From: Udeniomyces pyricola
Lineage: Eukaryota > Basidiomycota > Tremellomycetes > Cystofilobasidiales > Mrakiaceae
Reading direction: 5' to 3'
NCBI GenBank assembly: GCA_039545295.1
Contig: BCIK01000025.1
Span: 44,066 to 108,065, forward strand
DNA length: 64,000 nucleotides
Part shown: in pieces, positions 33,552 through 45,200 of the stretch
How positions within the stretch are numbered: position 1 is the stretch's first letter
How the letters are laid out: the number at the start of each line of letters is the position of its first letter
The notes under the pieces: generated by a model
The model's database searches: none
Told to the model about the DNA's origin: nothing
What the model saw: only the letters and a program-made list of their open reading frames with translations
Made by a program: the position numbers and the translations under genes

Positions 33552-35546
33552 TGTTTTTGATTTGCGTTCTTGCTCTTGACGCATCTCAGGACAATCCTCA
33601 AACATCTCGAACGTCATCTTGAGCTCGCCCCGGGAACTCTCCAAGATTTACATCGCGAAGGCCCTGGGTTCACCTCCCCGACGAAAGCGAGGGTCATTCG
33701 GAACCCCCCGCAAGAGAAGAGTACGACGTTGGCGCTTGGCGTGGGTTTTATTTTATCCAAATTCTTCTTGTTTCTGGTTTCGTTTGGTCTGATTTTGGTT
33801 CTGGGCGTTGGTTTCCTTTGCAATCGGGAGTTACTCGTCAATGGTTTGACTGACCTGTCCATATCGTGTTTTTTTTTTTGTCATGTACTTTTCTTGTCTT
33901 GTCTTTTCCTTTCATGTCCTCTTCTTCTTTGTCGCCCCCCCCCCCCTCCTCCCCCCACCACCTTTACCCCTTTCCCTCTGTTGCTTTACGCTTCTGATGG
34001 GACTCGTATGCTCATCTATGTCACTCTAGGCCCATACCGATTTCGGCACGCTCACGCTGTTAGATAACAACCTGACGGGGGGACTTCAAGTCCTTGCGCC
34101 TGGTAAGGACGAATGGGAATTCGTCAAGGTAAGAAAACCAAAAACATATGGTCATTTTCTCTTGGTCGAAGATTAGACCGTCGATTGTTGCTTGATCTGG
34201 TTCGACTAGGTAGAGCTATGAGGGAGGACTGGCGAACTGTTGTGAAGACGTCGCAAGGGGGGGGGGGGGGGGGGGGNNNNNNNNNNNNNNNNNNNNNNNN
34301 NNNNNNNNNNNNNNNNNNNNNNNNNNNNNNNNNNNNNNNNNNNNNNNNNNNNNNNNNNNNNNNNNNNNNNNNNNNNNNNNNNNNNNNNNNNNNNNNNNNN
34401 NNNNNNNNNNNNNNNNNNNNNNNNNNNNNNNNNNNNNNNNNNNNNNNNNNNNNNNNNNNNNNNNNNNNNNNNNNNNNNNNNNNNGAGGGGGGGTAATACA
34501 ATCAAGCTGATGGTGGATGTGGGTTGAACGTGTACTTGACTGAATATTTGTGAACGATTCTTGTGTGTTTTTCTTTCTCTCTTTCTCTTTTGTTTTGGTT
34601 GCCCTCTTTCGCCCCCCCCCCCTTGTCCTCTTTCCTTTTCCTATTCCTTGACTTCGACAACGCAGCCTATCGCCGGTCACACCATTGTCAACCTCGCCGA
34701 CGCCTTGTCCCTCCTCTCCGGCGGGATCCTGCGGTCGAATCTCCACCGAGTCCTTCCCCCTCCAGGCGCTCAACGTGCTTGCACACGCTGGTCAAGCATC
34801 TGGTTCTTTGTCCCAGAGTATGATACGGTGCTCTCGCCGCTCGTCGAGGAGAGTGCGTTGGTGAAAAAGGCGGTAGAAGCGAGGGAACAAGGGAAAGTCG
34901 TTCCGGGTGAAGGATCAACGTGAGTGTTTTCCTCCCAGTCTTCACATCTTCTTCATGTTCTTTTTTTTTTTTTTTTTTTTTTTTCTCTCGNTTTTTNTTT
35001 NTNTTNTCTTTCCCCTAAAGTGTGTGGATTCTAAACTTTCTTGTCAAAGAAATCCGCGACCTGACGTCTTCTCCTGCTCCCCCTTCTCTTCTTCTTCATT
35101 TGTCTCATCCTTCTTCCCTCTCTCAACCCCATCGGATTTCCTACCTGTTCTCTTTCACGCTCATGGATCCCATTCCTTCTCTCTCCCCTCTCCTCCCTTA
35201 AAAACACACACACATACCACTCCATGAAAATTCCCTCCCTCTCTTCTCCCTCTCTCTCTCCTTCTCGTTCTTTTTTCTTCGATGCAGCTGCCGACAATGG
35301 TTTCATCGTCGCGTCTTTGGCGTCCGGGCCGGTAATCGAACGGGTCCCCAAAGCTGGCTCGGCTCGCGTGGGACCGAGTACGTCGTCGTCGAGGGTTTGT
35401 CGGCCAAGGCGGCCGCCGCTGGCGCTGCAGGTACGACGACGACGACGACGACGACGATCCCTCGACACGGTAGTGACGTCGAGTTGTTGAGAGCTGAAGG
35501 AGAACAGAGTAGGTCACAAGAAGGTCGAGGACCGGTTAGGGTTTAG
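32386..35546 (+). CDS. 2-oxoglutarate/Fe(II)-dependent oxygenase (isopenicillin-N-synthase-like)
   Basis: Eight exons: 32386-32670, 32811-32833, 33002-33038, 33234-33358, 33590-33740, 34030-34128, 34666-34919, 35288-35546, joining to 410 residues. The N-terminal DIOX_N segment contains ESDRLFEACTTLGFFYLDQT and FGYKRIGHDN. The double-stranded beta-helix core follows with the iron ligands HTD (AHTDFGTLTLL) and the distal His (SNLHRVLPPP), then RWSSIWFF carrying the R-x-S pair that binds 2-oxoglutarate. The C-terminus WFHRRVFGVRAGNRTGP and SWLGSRGTE is typical of fungal members. The family hydroxylates, desaturates or cyclises small molecules, and the substrate cannot be told here. No other pathway genes flank it. 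An assembly gap lies in the sixth intron; the flanking exons join in phase and family context suggests nothing is missing. The last exon ends with Thr x8. A GTACGA at 35431 could instead be a donor. Confidence 0.88.
34257..34276. repeat. G homopolymer at the edge of the assembly gap
   Basis: About 20 G bases run directly into the N block, and the far edge of the gap resumes with GAGGGGGGG. The gap therefore sits on a G-rich tract that was probably hard to sequence. Confidence 0.9.
34277..34484. other. Assembly gap (208 N)
   Basis: An unbroken block of N lies inside the intron between exons 34030-34128 and 34666-34919 of the oxygenase gene. Scattered single N calls also occur at about 34991-35006 in a T-rich tract. 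Confidence 0.99.
35433..35456 (+). repeat. ACG trinucleotide repeat, in frame
   Basis: Eight ACG units encode Thr x8 near the C-terminus of the oxygenase model, just after an Ala/Gly-rich stretch. Confidence 0.85.
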
Positions 35547-36248
35547 GATTTTTTTCTCTTTTTTTTTTTTTTTTTTCTTCCTTTATCTTTTTCAGGTCGG
35601 TGGCTTTTGAGAGAACTTGTCGAGCGTGCTGCTGACAGGTTGGGCTGTCATGCTTGTGTCAAAAGACGAAGGGATATTGGTCTTCCAGGCCAATCCTATT
35701 TGAGGAAGATAAGAATAAAGTAAAATAAATAAAAGGATCGAGGGGGGAAAGCTGGCTTGTTAGGAGATCGTGAATCTATGTTATATTGTATCTGTTCCCC
35801 CTCTCTATCTTTCTTTTTTTTTTTGTGCTGCGATCGATAAATCAGGAAAGTAATTTCTTGCGGTTTAAGGGGAGGGGAATGGGTGTTCGAATGGACCGAG
35901 AGTCGCGTTGTTTGGACTACATATTCATCACAGCGTGAGCTGATATTAGCTACTCTCATGACATGAATGATAGCGACATACCAGCTTGTGAGAACCGGTC
36001 GATCGAGAGCACAATTTTGCACGTCACATACGTCAGAGCGAGATGGAGAGGAAGCATCGGCATCGTATCACAGGATGCTAAACAGAAAAAGTAGACGTAT
36101 ATAACGAAGAAGAAGAAGAAGGAGAAGAGAAGCAGCCTGGAGAAGAAAGACGAGGAATTACACACTAGCGCAAGCGAAAGTAAAGAAAGGAACACGAAAA
36201 AAAGAAGACCAAACGAACAAACAACAAACGACAGATCGACTCGAAGAA
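35547..36248. other. Convergent spacer between oxygenase and dynein genes
   Basis: This is the shared 3' flank of the oxygenase (+) and the dynein heavy chain (-). It is T-rich on the oxygenase side (T runs near 35560 and 35815) and has a GAA/AAG-rich tract at about 36105-36135. No gene is supported. Confidence 0.6.
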
Positions 36249-39200
36249 CTAAACGACGAGAGCCGCTCCTGCCGGAATGAAACCGGAACCATCGTAAGCA
36301 AAAGAAGGCGAGGCCAAGATGACGTCTCGATCGACGGTCGTGTAGACAGGCAGCATGAGCTCGGTCGGGTCTGGTTTAGCTTGGACCCAGCTTATGAGGG
36401 CATGCTCGATGAACGTCGTGGTGTCCGACGGCATGAGTCGACCTTGCGAAGAGGTCGCTCCGTAAAGCGTGATGCCTAGAATAGAAAAACAGCCGGTCAA
36501 CAATCTAGTCAGCCACATGCCAAGATCGAAACAAGATACCTCGCAAGATCGAGCCAAAAGAAAAGCGAGGTGGTAAATGAAAGAAGGGGAGAACTCACCC
36601 TGCAAGGTAAAGCCATCTCGTTCGTGACCGTATTGCTGACCGTCCAAGTCAAGCCGGAGATGCAGCGTCTCGAGACTGACGCCTTGCTTTCTGGCGGCGT
36701 GTTGCTGAGTTGCCGAGAGGAAGCTCGAAGGGTTGAAGAAGAGCGAGAGTTTGATCGGAGCAAGGACGCCCTCCTTGGCGACGTGGTCCAGCTGAGCTAG
36801 GCGATCGGCAAAGGACGAAATGAACGTCGTCGCAGAGGCAGTTGCTCTCGGAAGTTTGAAGCGCGCCCAAGAGGCCGGAATGAGATCTGAGGAGTCAAAG
36901 GCGCAAGCAATGCATGAGAATCGCCGTTGAGTGGAGCCGAGAAGCAACGCGACAGACGCCACTCACCCTTGGTGATCGAAGTGACGAGATCCCTAGTGAC
37001 GTTGGTCGATTTTTCCGTTCCTGCGGCAACGCTGTCAAGGGCGTTGAGGTCTTGAATCACACGTTCAAGAAGTCTGAGAGGACGCCGATTAATTCACAAC
37101 GATCAAGGATCAGCCTGTGCATCGGTCGCTGACGGTCAGGATGCGCTACTTTTGGACAAGATGAACGTACGATCGGGCTGTGTCAGCTTCCCTCGAATAG
37201 AATCGGAAAAGAGGGTCCTCGGGCGTGCCCTGAATCTTTCCGAACGAGGCCGAGAGCACTGCTCGTGCGGCTGCCACAAACTTGACGACAGTGGCGGTCC
37301 AAGCAGGTTGATCGGCGGCGGAACTGTCAACGAGATCCTCGTCCTCCATCAAGCGAAGGTTCTTGAGCAACGCGTAGGCTGCAAGGGAAAGAAGACATGT
37401 ATGTTTAGTGAGCGACTGAAGCAAACAAGGTGCACATTTCGTGTGTTTGTCACGCACCTCGAGCTTCCACAACGACGTGCTCGGCCGAATCGAGTAGACC
37501 AACGGTGGCAATCGGTAATAGCGTCGGCAAAGCGGATGCCCAATTGACGAATGATTCAAGCTTAGTTCCGTCATCAGGAGCGGCAAGACCATGCGCAATT
37601 TCGTGAGCATCAAACGCATCGGGCTTGAAGAGGGCATCGACAAAGGTCGAGAGAATTCGGGCATCGAACTAAGAGAACAAAGACGTTGGGCGTCAGAGCG
37701 CCGTCGATTTGCGAGCAGAATTCACAAGCTATAGCAAAGGATAGCAAAGGACGCACCTCAGTTTCCGCCACTTTCGAAGCGTAGACACTTGTGATGAGGG
37801 TGTTAAGCGCCGACCATGGCAAGGTGCGGGGATCGACGTTGGAGCGGGTGCCAAACGGTTCGAGTAAGGTGTCGATAGCTCGGATGGACGAAACCAAGTC
37901 GCTGTCGTTGATTTCGTATGCCTGACGTGAAGAGAACAGCGCAACCCAAGCAAGCTATCAGGACGTGACCACAGGATGTGGACTAGACTGGGATACGAAA
38001 TTCACCTTGGAAAATCCAATGGGAACGTATGACAACCTCTCTTGAAGGATGGCATGCAAGAGACAGGCGTTGAGGTAGACTAAGGCGCAAGTGATATGGA
38101 CAAACATTCCGTTAAAAACGTTCCAGCCAAACTTATCGCCACCGTAGTGATTTCACAAAAGGAGATCAGCAAAGATAGTCTGACTCACGTCGATTCTTTT
38201 CCATTGGACCGACTATCGTCGATGGCAAGCTTCGAAGTCCGGAAAGCAAGTTCGCCCTGAGACCCTTGGACGGCTCGTGCATGAGAAGTCGAGAGCTGCG
38301 GAGGATCGAGGTAGGAATCTATTTGAAACACAAGAATGTCAACACGAGGGATATACGAACATCTCTGTATGCAGGCAAGGTAGGTTACACACCTTAGGGT
38401 TGGTCTCAAGAGTCAGGAAGATCCGGAACTGGCCATTTGGTCGGAGCGTTTGCAGCTTCTTATCGAGGGTCGACGCAAGCCAGTTCGTGCAAAGGTGGGT
38501 ATTCTTCAACAGGAGCATCTGACCGGTTCTGGCTGCCTCCGCAAGAGCTTGTTCAGCCTGTCTAAGACCCTCGGCCGATCCCATAGCGACTGACGGGTTA
38601 TAAAGGAGTAAAGCGTCAGCTGGGAGCAAGCATCGAGATCGTTGGTCCAGTCAAGCACCGGTGACTATCAATCTCACCAGAAATAAGTCGTCCTGAAGGC
38701 CCGACAAGGTTTTCGACCCGATACGACGCATCATGACCGGGTACCGAGGCGAGGACGATTGGCGTCGAAGGTGCCGTTTGAGCCATGACGAGAGCGAGGT
38801 CGTCTTCAGGCTTGCCAAAGAGGGTCGAAATAAAGTTGTCGAGGGCAGCTTCGAGTTTATCTGGAGGGAGGGCAAGCAGGAGTTCCAACTCGGCTGCACC
38901 AGAGACCTCGATTGCAGCACCCTGGAATGAGAGTTGAGCGAGAAGCACGGCGAGGACAACCTTGTCGGCCGCGAGCAATGCCGATGCCGTTCGCCGGTAG
39001 ACCGTGACGAAGAGATCCCGGTGAATGACGGCCAATCGGTCCAAGGGTTCGACACCTTTCAGGTTCGGGTTTGCATCCGAAAGGACGTAGTCAAAGATCT
39101 CAAGGAATCGAGCGAGCGAAAAGGCGTAAAAGGGATTGATTTGGCCTAGCTGTTCGAGCACAAAGTAGACGGAACTGCACGACCGGGCGAGCGGAAGGTA

Positions 39201-42200
39201 TTCTTGAGTCGTCTGCTCAACTTCGAGCATGATGGCATCGGTGTCATTGACTTTCTGCGTGACGTCGGCTGCTTCCTTCTTCAGCCGCTCGAGTGTGTCA
39301 ATGACCGTGTCGTCGTCGAGGATGTTGCCTCTAGAGTCGTTGAGAGCCTGCAAAAGCGACCGTTCGAGATGTCGGAGTCGAAGCCTGAATTCGCCTTGAA
39401 GCTTGACCAGATCCGTCCGCTTGCGGTCCGTGTCGGGTCGCTCGACCTTGAGGACCTTGTCGAGCGATTGGCTCTGGAGACTCGCTCGCGTCATGGTGAA
39501 GTTGACAAACGTCACACGAGAGCATACGTCGGGGGAGAATTCAACCGACGGGTCGCGAGTCGAGAGGAACATGGTAAATGCAGGCGAAAAGTCGATATCT
39601 TGGTTTCCAAGTCGGATGAGGACTCTCCCTCCGGTTCGCTTGATCTCCTTGTTGAGGACAGTGTTGAGGATCGGATCGAGGTGCTCGACATCTGTGATGA
39701 GGATTGGATTACCAAATCGGAGGGCACTCTCGAGATTCTTGAGGAAAGCCTCATCGAGGAAACTCGTAACGGTAATCTTGCGCTCGCGGTGCTCGTTGAG
39801 GAGATACGTCATCGCTTGACCTGTTGGGTCGATGATGAGCGGGTAACGATTGAAGCGCTTGAGCATGATGGCATTCTCGTTGGACAGTGTATCCGACGGT
39901 AGCGACTTGGCCTGCCAGCTCAGTTGATCGTCGGCCGTCGAGAGATAGTCCGGTAGAGACAGCTCCGGCTTGAACTGAATGCCTGCCGCGGTGAGGTGAT
40001 CTGACCAGCTCTGCCACATCGACTCTCGGTAATGCTGATTAAAGTATCCGCCGTAGGCCAAGAAGGCGGCCGAAAGAAGGACATCGCCAACAATGGTGCT
40101 CATCTCGGTCTCGAACGTCTTGCTGCCTGTCTCCCAGCGCTCCTTTTCTGACGAGAGGCTTTCGAGGAGCGTCATCGACCTATCGACCTTAGTTTGAACA
40201 CGCTCCATTTCGCTCTTGATGGCTTGAGTTTCGGAGATCAGAAGCGCGTACTCGTCCTTGTAGCGAGCGATGGAGGCCTCGAGGCCGGCGATAAGCTCGA
40301 TAATGGTCGTTGCTTGGTGCTTGGTTTGCTCTGCCTGATCCTGCAGGGATTGGACCTCGTTCCTAAGCGGCTCGACCTTGTCGAGAATATCGGAGAAGCG
40401 AACCTGAGCAATAACCCACTTGACTAGCGGACCGCAAGCCTTAGAAGCCCGGTCGACGACCTCGAACGAGTAACCCGGGCGAGACAGGTACTCGCGTGTC
40501 ATCTTGTCGCGGAGCTGCTTAGTCATCTTGGCCGTGTCGAAGGCAGTGATACTCGGGATGAAGTCGTCTCGTCGAAGGATGCCCTGAACCGTCTTCCAGC
40601 TGTCAATCTTGTGGCCGAGGACGATACAGACTGACTCCATCGCCAACTTGACAGCCTCAGGGGGATTTGCCATGGATCGGACCTCGGTCAGGTGCTGCTT
40701 TCGGATGTTGCGGACAGCCGCCTGGGCGTCAATAACAGCAGGCTCGGCCTCGGCCAAGTCACTCATGACGACGGCAGATCGCTCTTGGATTTGAAGATCT
40801 TGCTTGGCGAGGGCCGCTTGAATTTCGATCGACGCCGCCTTCTTCTGCTCCGCCTCCTGCTGATCGGTGACCATGCGACGAAGCTTGTCGTTGGCCTGAG
40901 CGTCTTTCGCCTCAAGTTGTGTTCTCTTTGTCGCCAGGCTCCGACGAAGTTGCTCGACTTGGGTGACCGTATCTCGGAGCTTGTCGAGACCGACGTTCAG
41001 GTGGCGCTGCTGTTCCTCGAGCTCGTCTCGTTTTTCGTTGAAGAGCCGGACGTAATGATCGATGCTGAAAGGGCAGGCAGGATAGTACTCATCGTCGACG
41101 TCAGGAAAAAGTAATGAAGCGTTACAGGCGAGCCGTATCAGGACGAAACTTACAAATCGAGGTAGTGCCGCGGGGTGACGTAGTTCACACGACCTTGTTG
41201 TCGTCCGAGCCGAGCGTTGATCGCATAAAGTGTTTGATGAACATGGACAAGCGCGTTGACAACGGCAAGACGGTGTGTGGGTGGCAGAGAGAGTTGACGG
41301 TATGCCACAGGGAAGGCAGACGAGGGTTGGTATGACGGCACGTCAAGGTCGAGGGTCTGAGTGAACTCGTAGCCGACTTGGAAGAGGGCTTGGTCGGACC
41401 AGTCGCCGAACCAGTCAAGAACGCAACGATTAAAGAGCGCCGGCGAGGTTGCCGCCCGGCTTGCGAGGCCGTTTCTGTGTAGGAGAGCAAACCAAATCCG
41501 AATGGACATCAGTCTAGGCAGCGAAACGATAACAAAAATCCTCTGCGCAGTTGGGAAAATTGTCATACGCTGGAGGGTTCCTACGAAGAAGGAGACGAAC
41601 AGTAACCACAAAGCAAGTTAGCTTGGTTGCCGACAGCACATAATGCTTCACGAAAGGATAGAGTGACGCACATGGTGAACACAACATGGAGGTTTTTGGC
41701 GACCTGGCCAGTAAACCATCGATACAGTTCTTCGTTCGAGTCCAGCATGAGGCCGTCGCGTTGGGATCCTTCTCGGCAGGCGGTGATGAGAGCCGAGTGC
41801 TCATCGCCTTCGAATAAACCAGGGACTTCGGCATTGGCAAGAAGCGTATTCATTCGCTCGAGGAACCCAGAGTCGAGGACGTTAGACTCGTCCATGATGA
41901 AGCAAATCTTCTCGCCCTTGCAGCCAGCACGCCGAAGGACCGTTCGGAGGTCCTCATCAAAGTCGTCGGCAGTGTAGTTGTTGGAAACCTTGATTTGGAA
42001 GATACTCAAGCCATTCATCCACGCGACGAAACGGGAGAGAGTGGTCTGAATTGAGTTCGAAGATAAAACATCAATGCACCACGTCGATTAGTCAGGGGGC
42101 GTTGAGGGTTCGCACACGAGAAGCTGTTCTCGAGCGCCTCGCATCACTCACCTTGCCACTACCACTCGTTCCGATCAGAAGCATGTGACCTTGGATCTGT

Positions 42201-45200
42201 CGGAAGACCCGATCGATTCGAAGGACGTGGTCGAGCACATCATTGAAGAGCACAAGTTGAACATCAAGTTCCTCCTCGTGGAAGACGCGGAGCCGAGCCT
42301 TGGTGTACTCGCGAAGCTGTTCTCGGTCAACGGGGAGGTAATGTCGCGAAGTCCAGTTGGAGTAGAGAATTGGGCGAACGAGGGCCACAGTGTGGTTGAT
42401 GGTCGGGAAGTGAGCAGTCGCCGTCGCGTCGATAGTGTCGTCCGTCCATCGCTTTTCCTCCTCGGAGACAAGTCGGTCTTGGAAGAGTCGGAGCGCTTCG
42501 TGGGCCCAAATTCGGACGAGTCCTTCAACAGAGAGCGACTCCAACGGACGAAGGGCCTCGTAAATGCCTCGCATCCATCGTGTGAGCTCTCGCGGACTGT
42601 AGATGTAATGAGCCTGGACGTCGGGCGTGAATCGATTCGCAGATGCCGAATAGAATGAAACCATGGCCGCCGTAAGAGGCTCGGCATAGGCTCGAAGGTT
42701 TGGCACAACCTTGAGGAGAGCTCGGTTGAAGGTTGAGTAGATCTGATTGAGCGAGACGTCGCCAGGGTAATCGACCATGATGAGCGGGGCATGTCGGAGG
42801 AATCGGTGGCTGAGGGGAACTCGTCCGGGATCCGTAGGGGGGTTGCAAGCTCCAACAAACTGAATTCGCTCGAGCTTGACCCAGGACATATCAGTCGTGC
42901 GCCAGAAGCCGCCGCTTTCGACGAGCTGTCTGAGGAATGAGATGACGCGTTGGGTGCCGTATTTATCAAGGGCGGGCAGGTTGATCTCGTCGCAGAAGAC
43001 GACAAGCCAGCGGCCAATTTGGATCGGAGCGAGGATGACTCCGGTCGGCGTCTTACGATACTCGCAGTATTGCTCGAACGTCTTGAGAATGAGCTCGGGT
43101 GTGGTCGCGCTTGAAAAATTGAGGCCGACGACTTCGAGTTGAGGCAGCTTGCGAAGTGCACTGAAGAGTGTCATGGTCTTGCCTGAACCGGGTGGACCGC
43201 AAAGCATCAGTGGCTTGTGCTCCGAAAGCCAAGAGTAGAGAACCTCCTCGTGTCGGACCGTATCGATCGTTGGGACGACGACGTCGGGCGAAGTGACGAG
43301 ATGGGTCTCAATCTCGACTGTCGGAACCTTCGTTTGCCAGCCAGACCACTCAGCGGTCGCAACGGCGACGTCGTAGTCGATGATGGACCCGCCAGGAGCA
43401 AAGGGCGGAAGATCGATGGCCGTGTGGTTGCGGAGGAAGTCGCCCATGGCGACTCTTCGATCGAGCTTGGCATCACCAGCAAATGCCCAGATGAGACTGA
43501 CGAGCATCCGCTTTGAGACGTACGCCTCGACTCGGTCAGCGGAGAGCGGGAAATCGGAGTGTTGCGAGTTGTACTCGAGTACATTGCGGACGGTCTTGTT
43601 GATGAGCGAGAACAACGTGCTGAGAGCTCGAGCCGAGGTGAAGTCCATAATGTGCGGCATCGAGCCAGCAAAAGCGAGCGCAACGTCGACCAATCCCTCT
43701 GCGGCAAAGAAGGGTTCGAGTATACGAGCGATGGTGGCCTGAGTTGCAAGGCCTGCTGAGGCGTCGGTTGCGCTTTCCTCATCGTCGGCGTCAAGGGGGA
43801 CCGTCTTGAGTGTGGCGAGGTAGTGAGCGTAGTGCATCTCGGGTTGGACGATGTCCTCGCTGAACCAAATCATACCGCATCGACTGACGGTCGCGAGGGT
43901 CGCGTAACGAAGGTGCTCGACCTCGAACATGATTCGGACGTTGGATGGCAGATTGAGCCTTTCACCGTTGGGAAGTGTAAGCAGCTTGTTGTCGTCAAGC
44001 ACACTAAAGGATCACCACGCAAAGAAGGCGCAAGAAGCGGCGTGAGTCAGCTTGGTACATTCGGACTCCGATCGAGATGAGTAGGAACTCGCCTGTTGAG
44101 ATTCTCGACCCATTCGGGATCGACGTCGCCGTCAAAGATGATCCATTGTCGCTTAGAGCTCTCGCCTCGGACGTTGTCAACAATCTTGCGGAGAAGATGG
44201 GTGAAGAGACCGTCGTTCCATTCTCGCGTTGTCGGGTCGAGCGTGCCGTAGAGAGCGTCCTTGTGAATCGCCTTGGGATCGATGACGTGGGCCACACCCT
44301 CAACTCCATCAAGTCGCTCGAGCGCGGTGAGGAGAACTTGCCAAGCCTTGGTTTTACCGCTACCCGAAGGTCCGACCATCATGAGTCCGTGCTGGATATT
44401 GTGGATCTGGTAAAGCTGAATAACCTTGTCAACCCAGAGCTCGCTCATGACGAGCCGTCGTTCGGCACACACTATCTTGATCTGTTGCTTGAGGGCGTCC
44501 AGATCGACAGGGACATATCGAATACCAGGGAAGACATCGGAGAGAAGGCTGGAAGAGACAAAGCCACAATGTTCACGAAGGAAATTCAAGCGAGTCGCTC
44601 ATGTCAGTCATCAATGTGTATACCATACAGTCTCCATACTCTAGCTTAGGGGCTTACCTCATAAGCAATGGCACATCCCCGGCAACGAGCTTGGGCACGA
44701 TAGTCTCTCGGACACTTTGGATCAAAATCTCTTGCTCCGTCACGGCATCTGAGGCGTCGGCCACCATGGGCCCCGCTTTGGGTTCTTCCTTGTGTCCGGC
44801 GGCCAGCCGATCTCGCTTGAGGATACCAGCACTGACGAGGACGGCCTTGAGAGCTCGGAGGCCAAAATCGTAATGAGGCTGAGAAGAAAGCTGCTCCGAG
44901 CAAAGGTTAAAGAAGGGGACGACTTTGGACGCGAGAGTCTCAGCAGTTCGGAATCCTTGAGAGAAAAGCATGACTTGGGCAATGAGCTCGAGATCAGGTT
45001 TTGTCATCGCCATGCTCTAGACAAAGAGAAAGGCAAACGAAACGGTTAGTGACCTCAAACCGGTCTATTTGACATCATGTAGACTCGGTTGCAATATCGT
45101 GACGTACTCGGAAGAGCTCTGTGACACCCATGGAAAGCAAAGACAGTCAATTACACGTCCTTGCCTCAAGTAAACGACTCAGAGTAGTTATTCATATGAG

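Noticed and set aside
39204..39902. A 232-codon open frame on the plus strand
   Set aside because: It is the antisense shadow of the 2.4-kb dynein exon 38678-41064, whose protein is strongly conserved.
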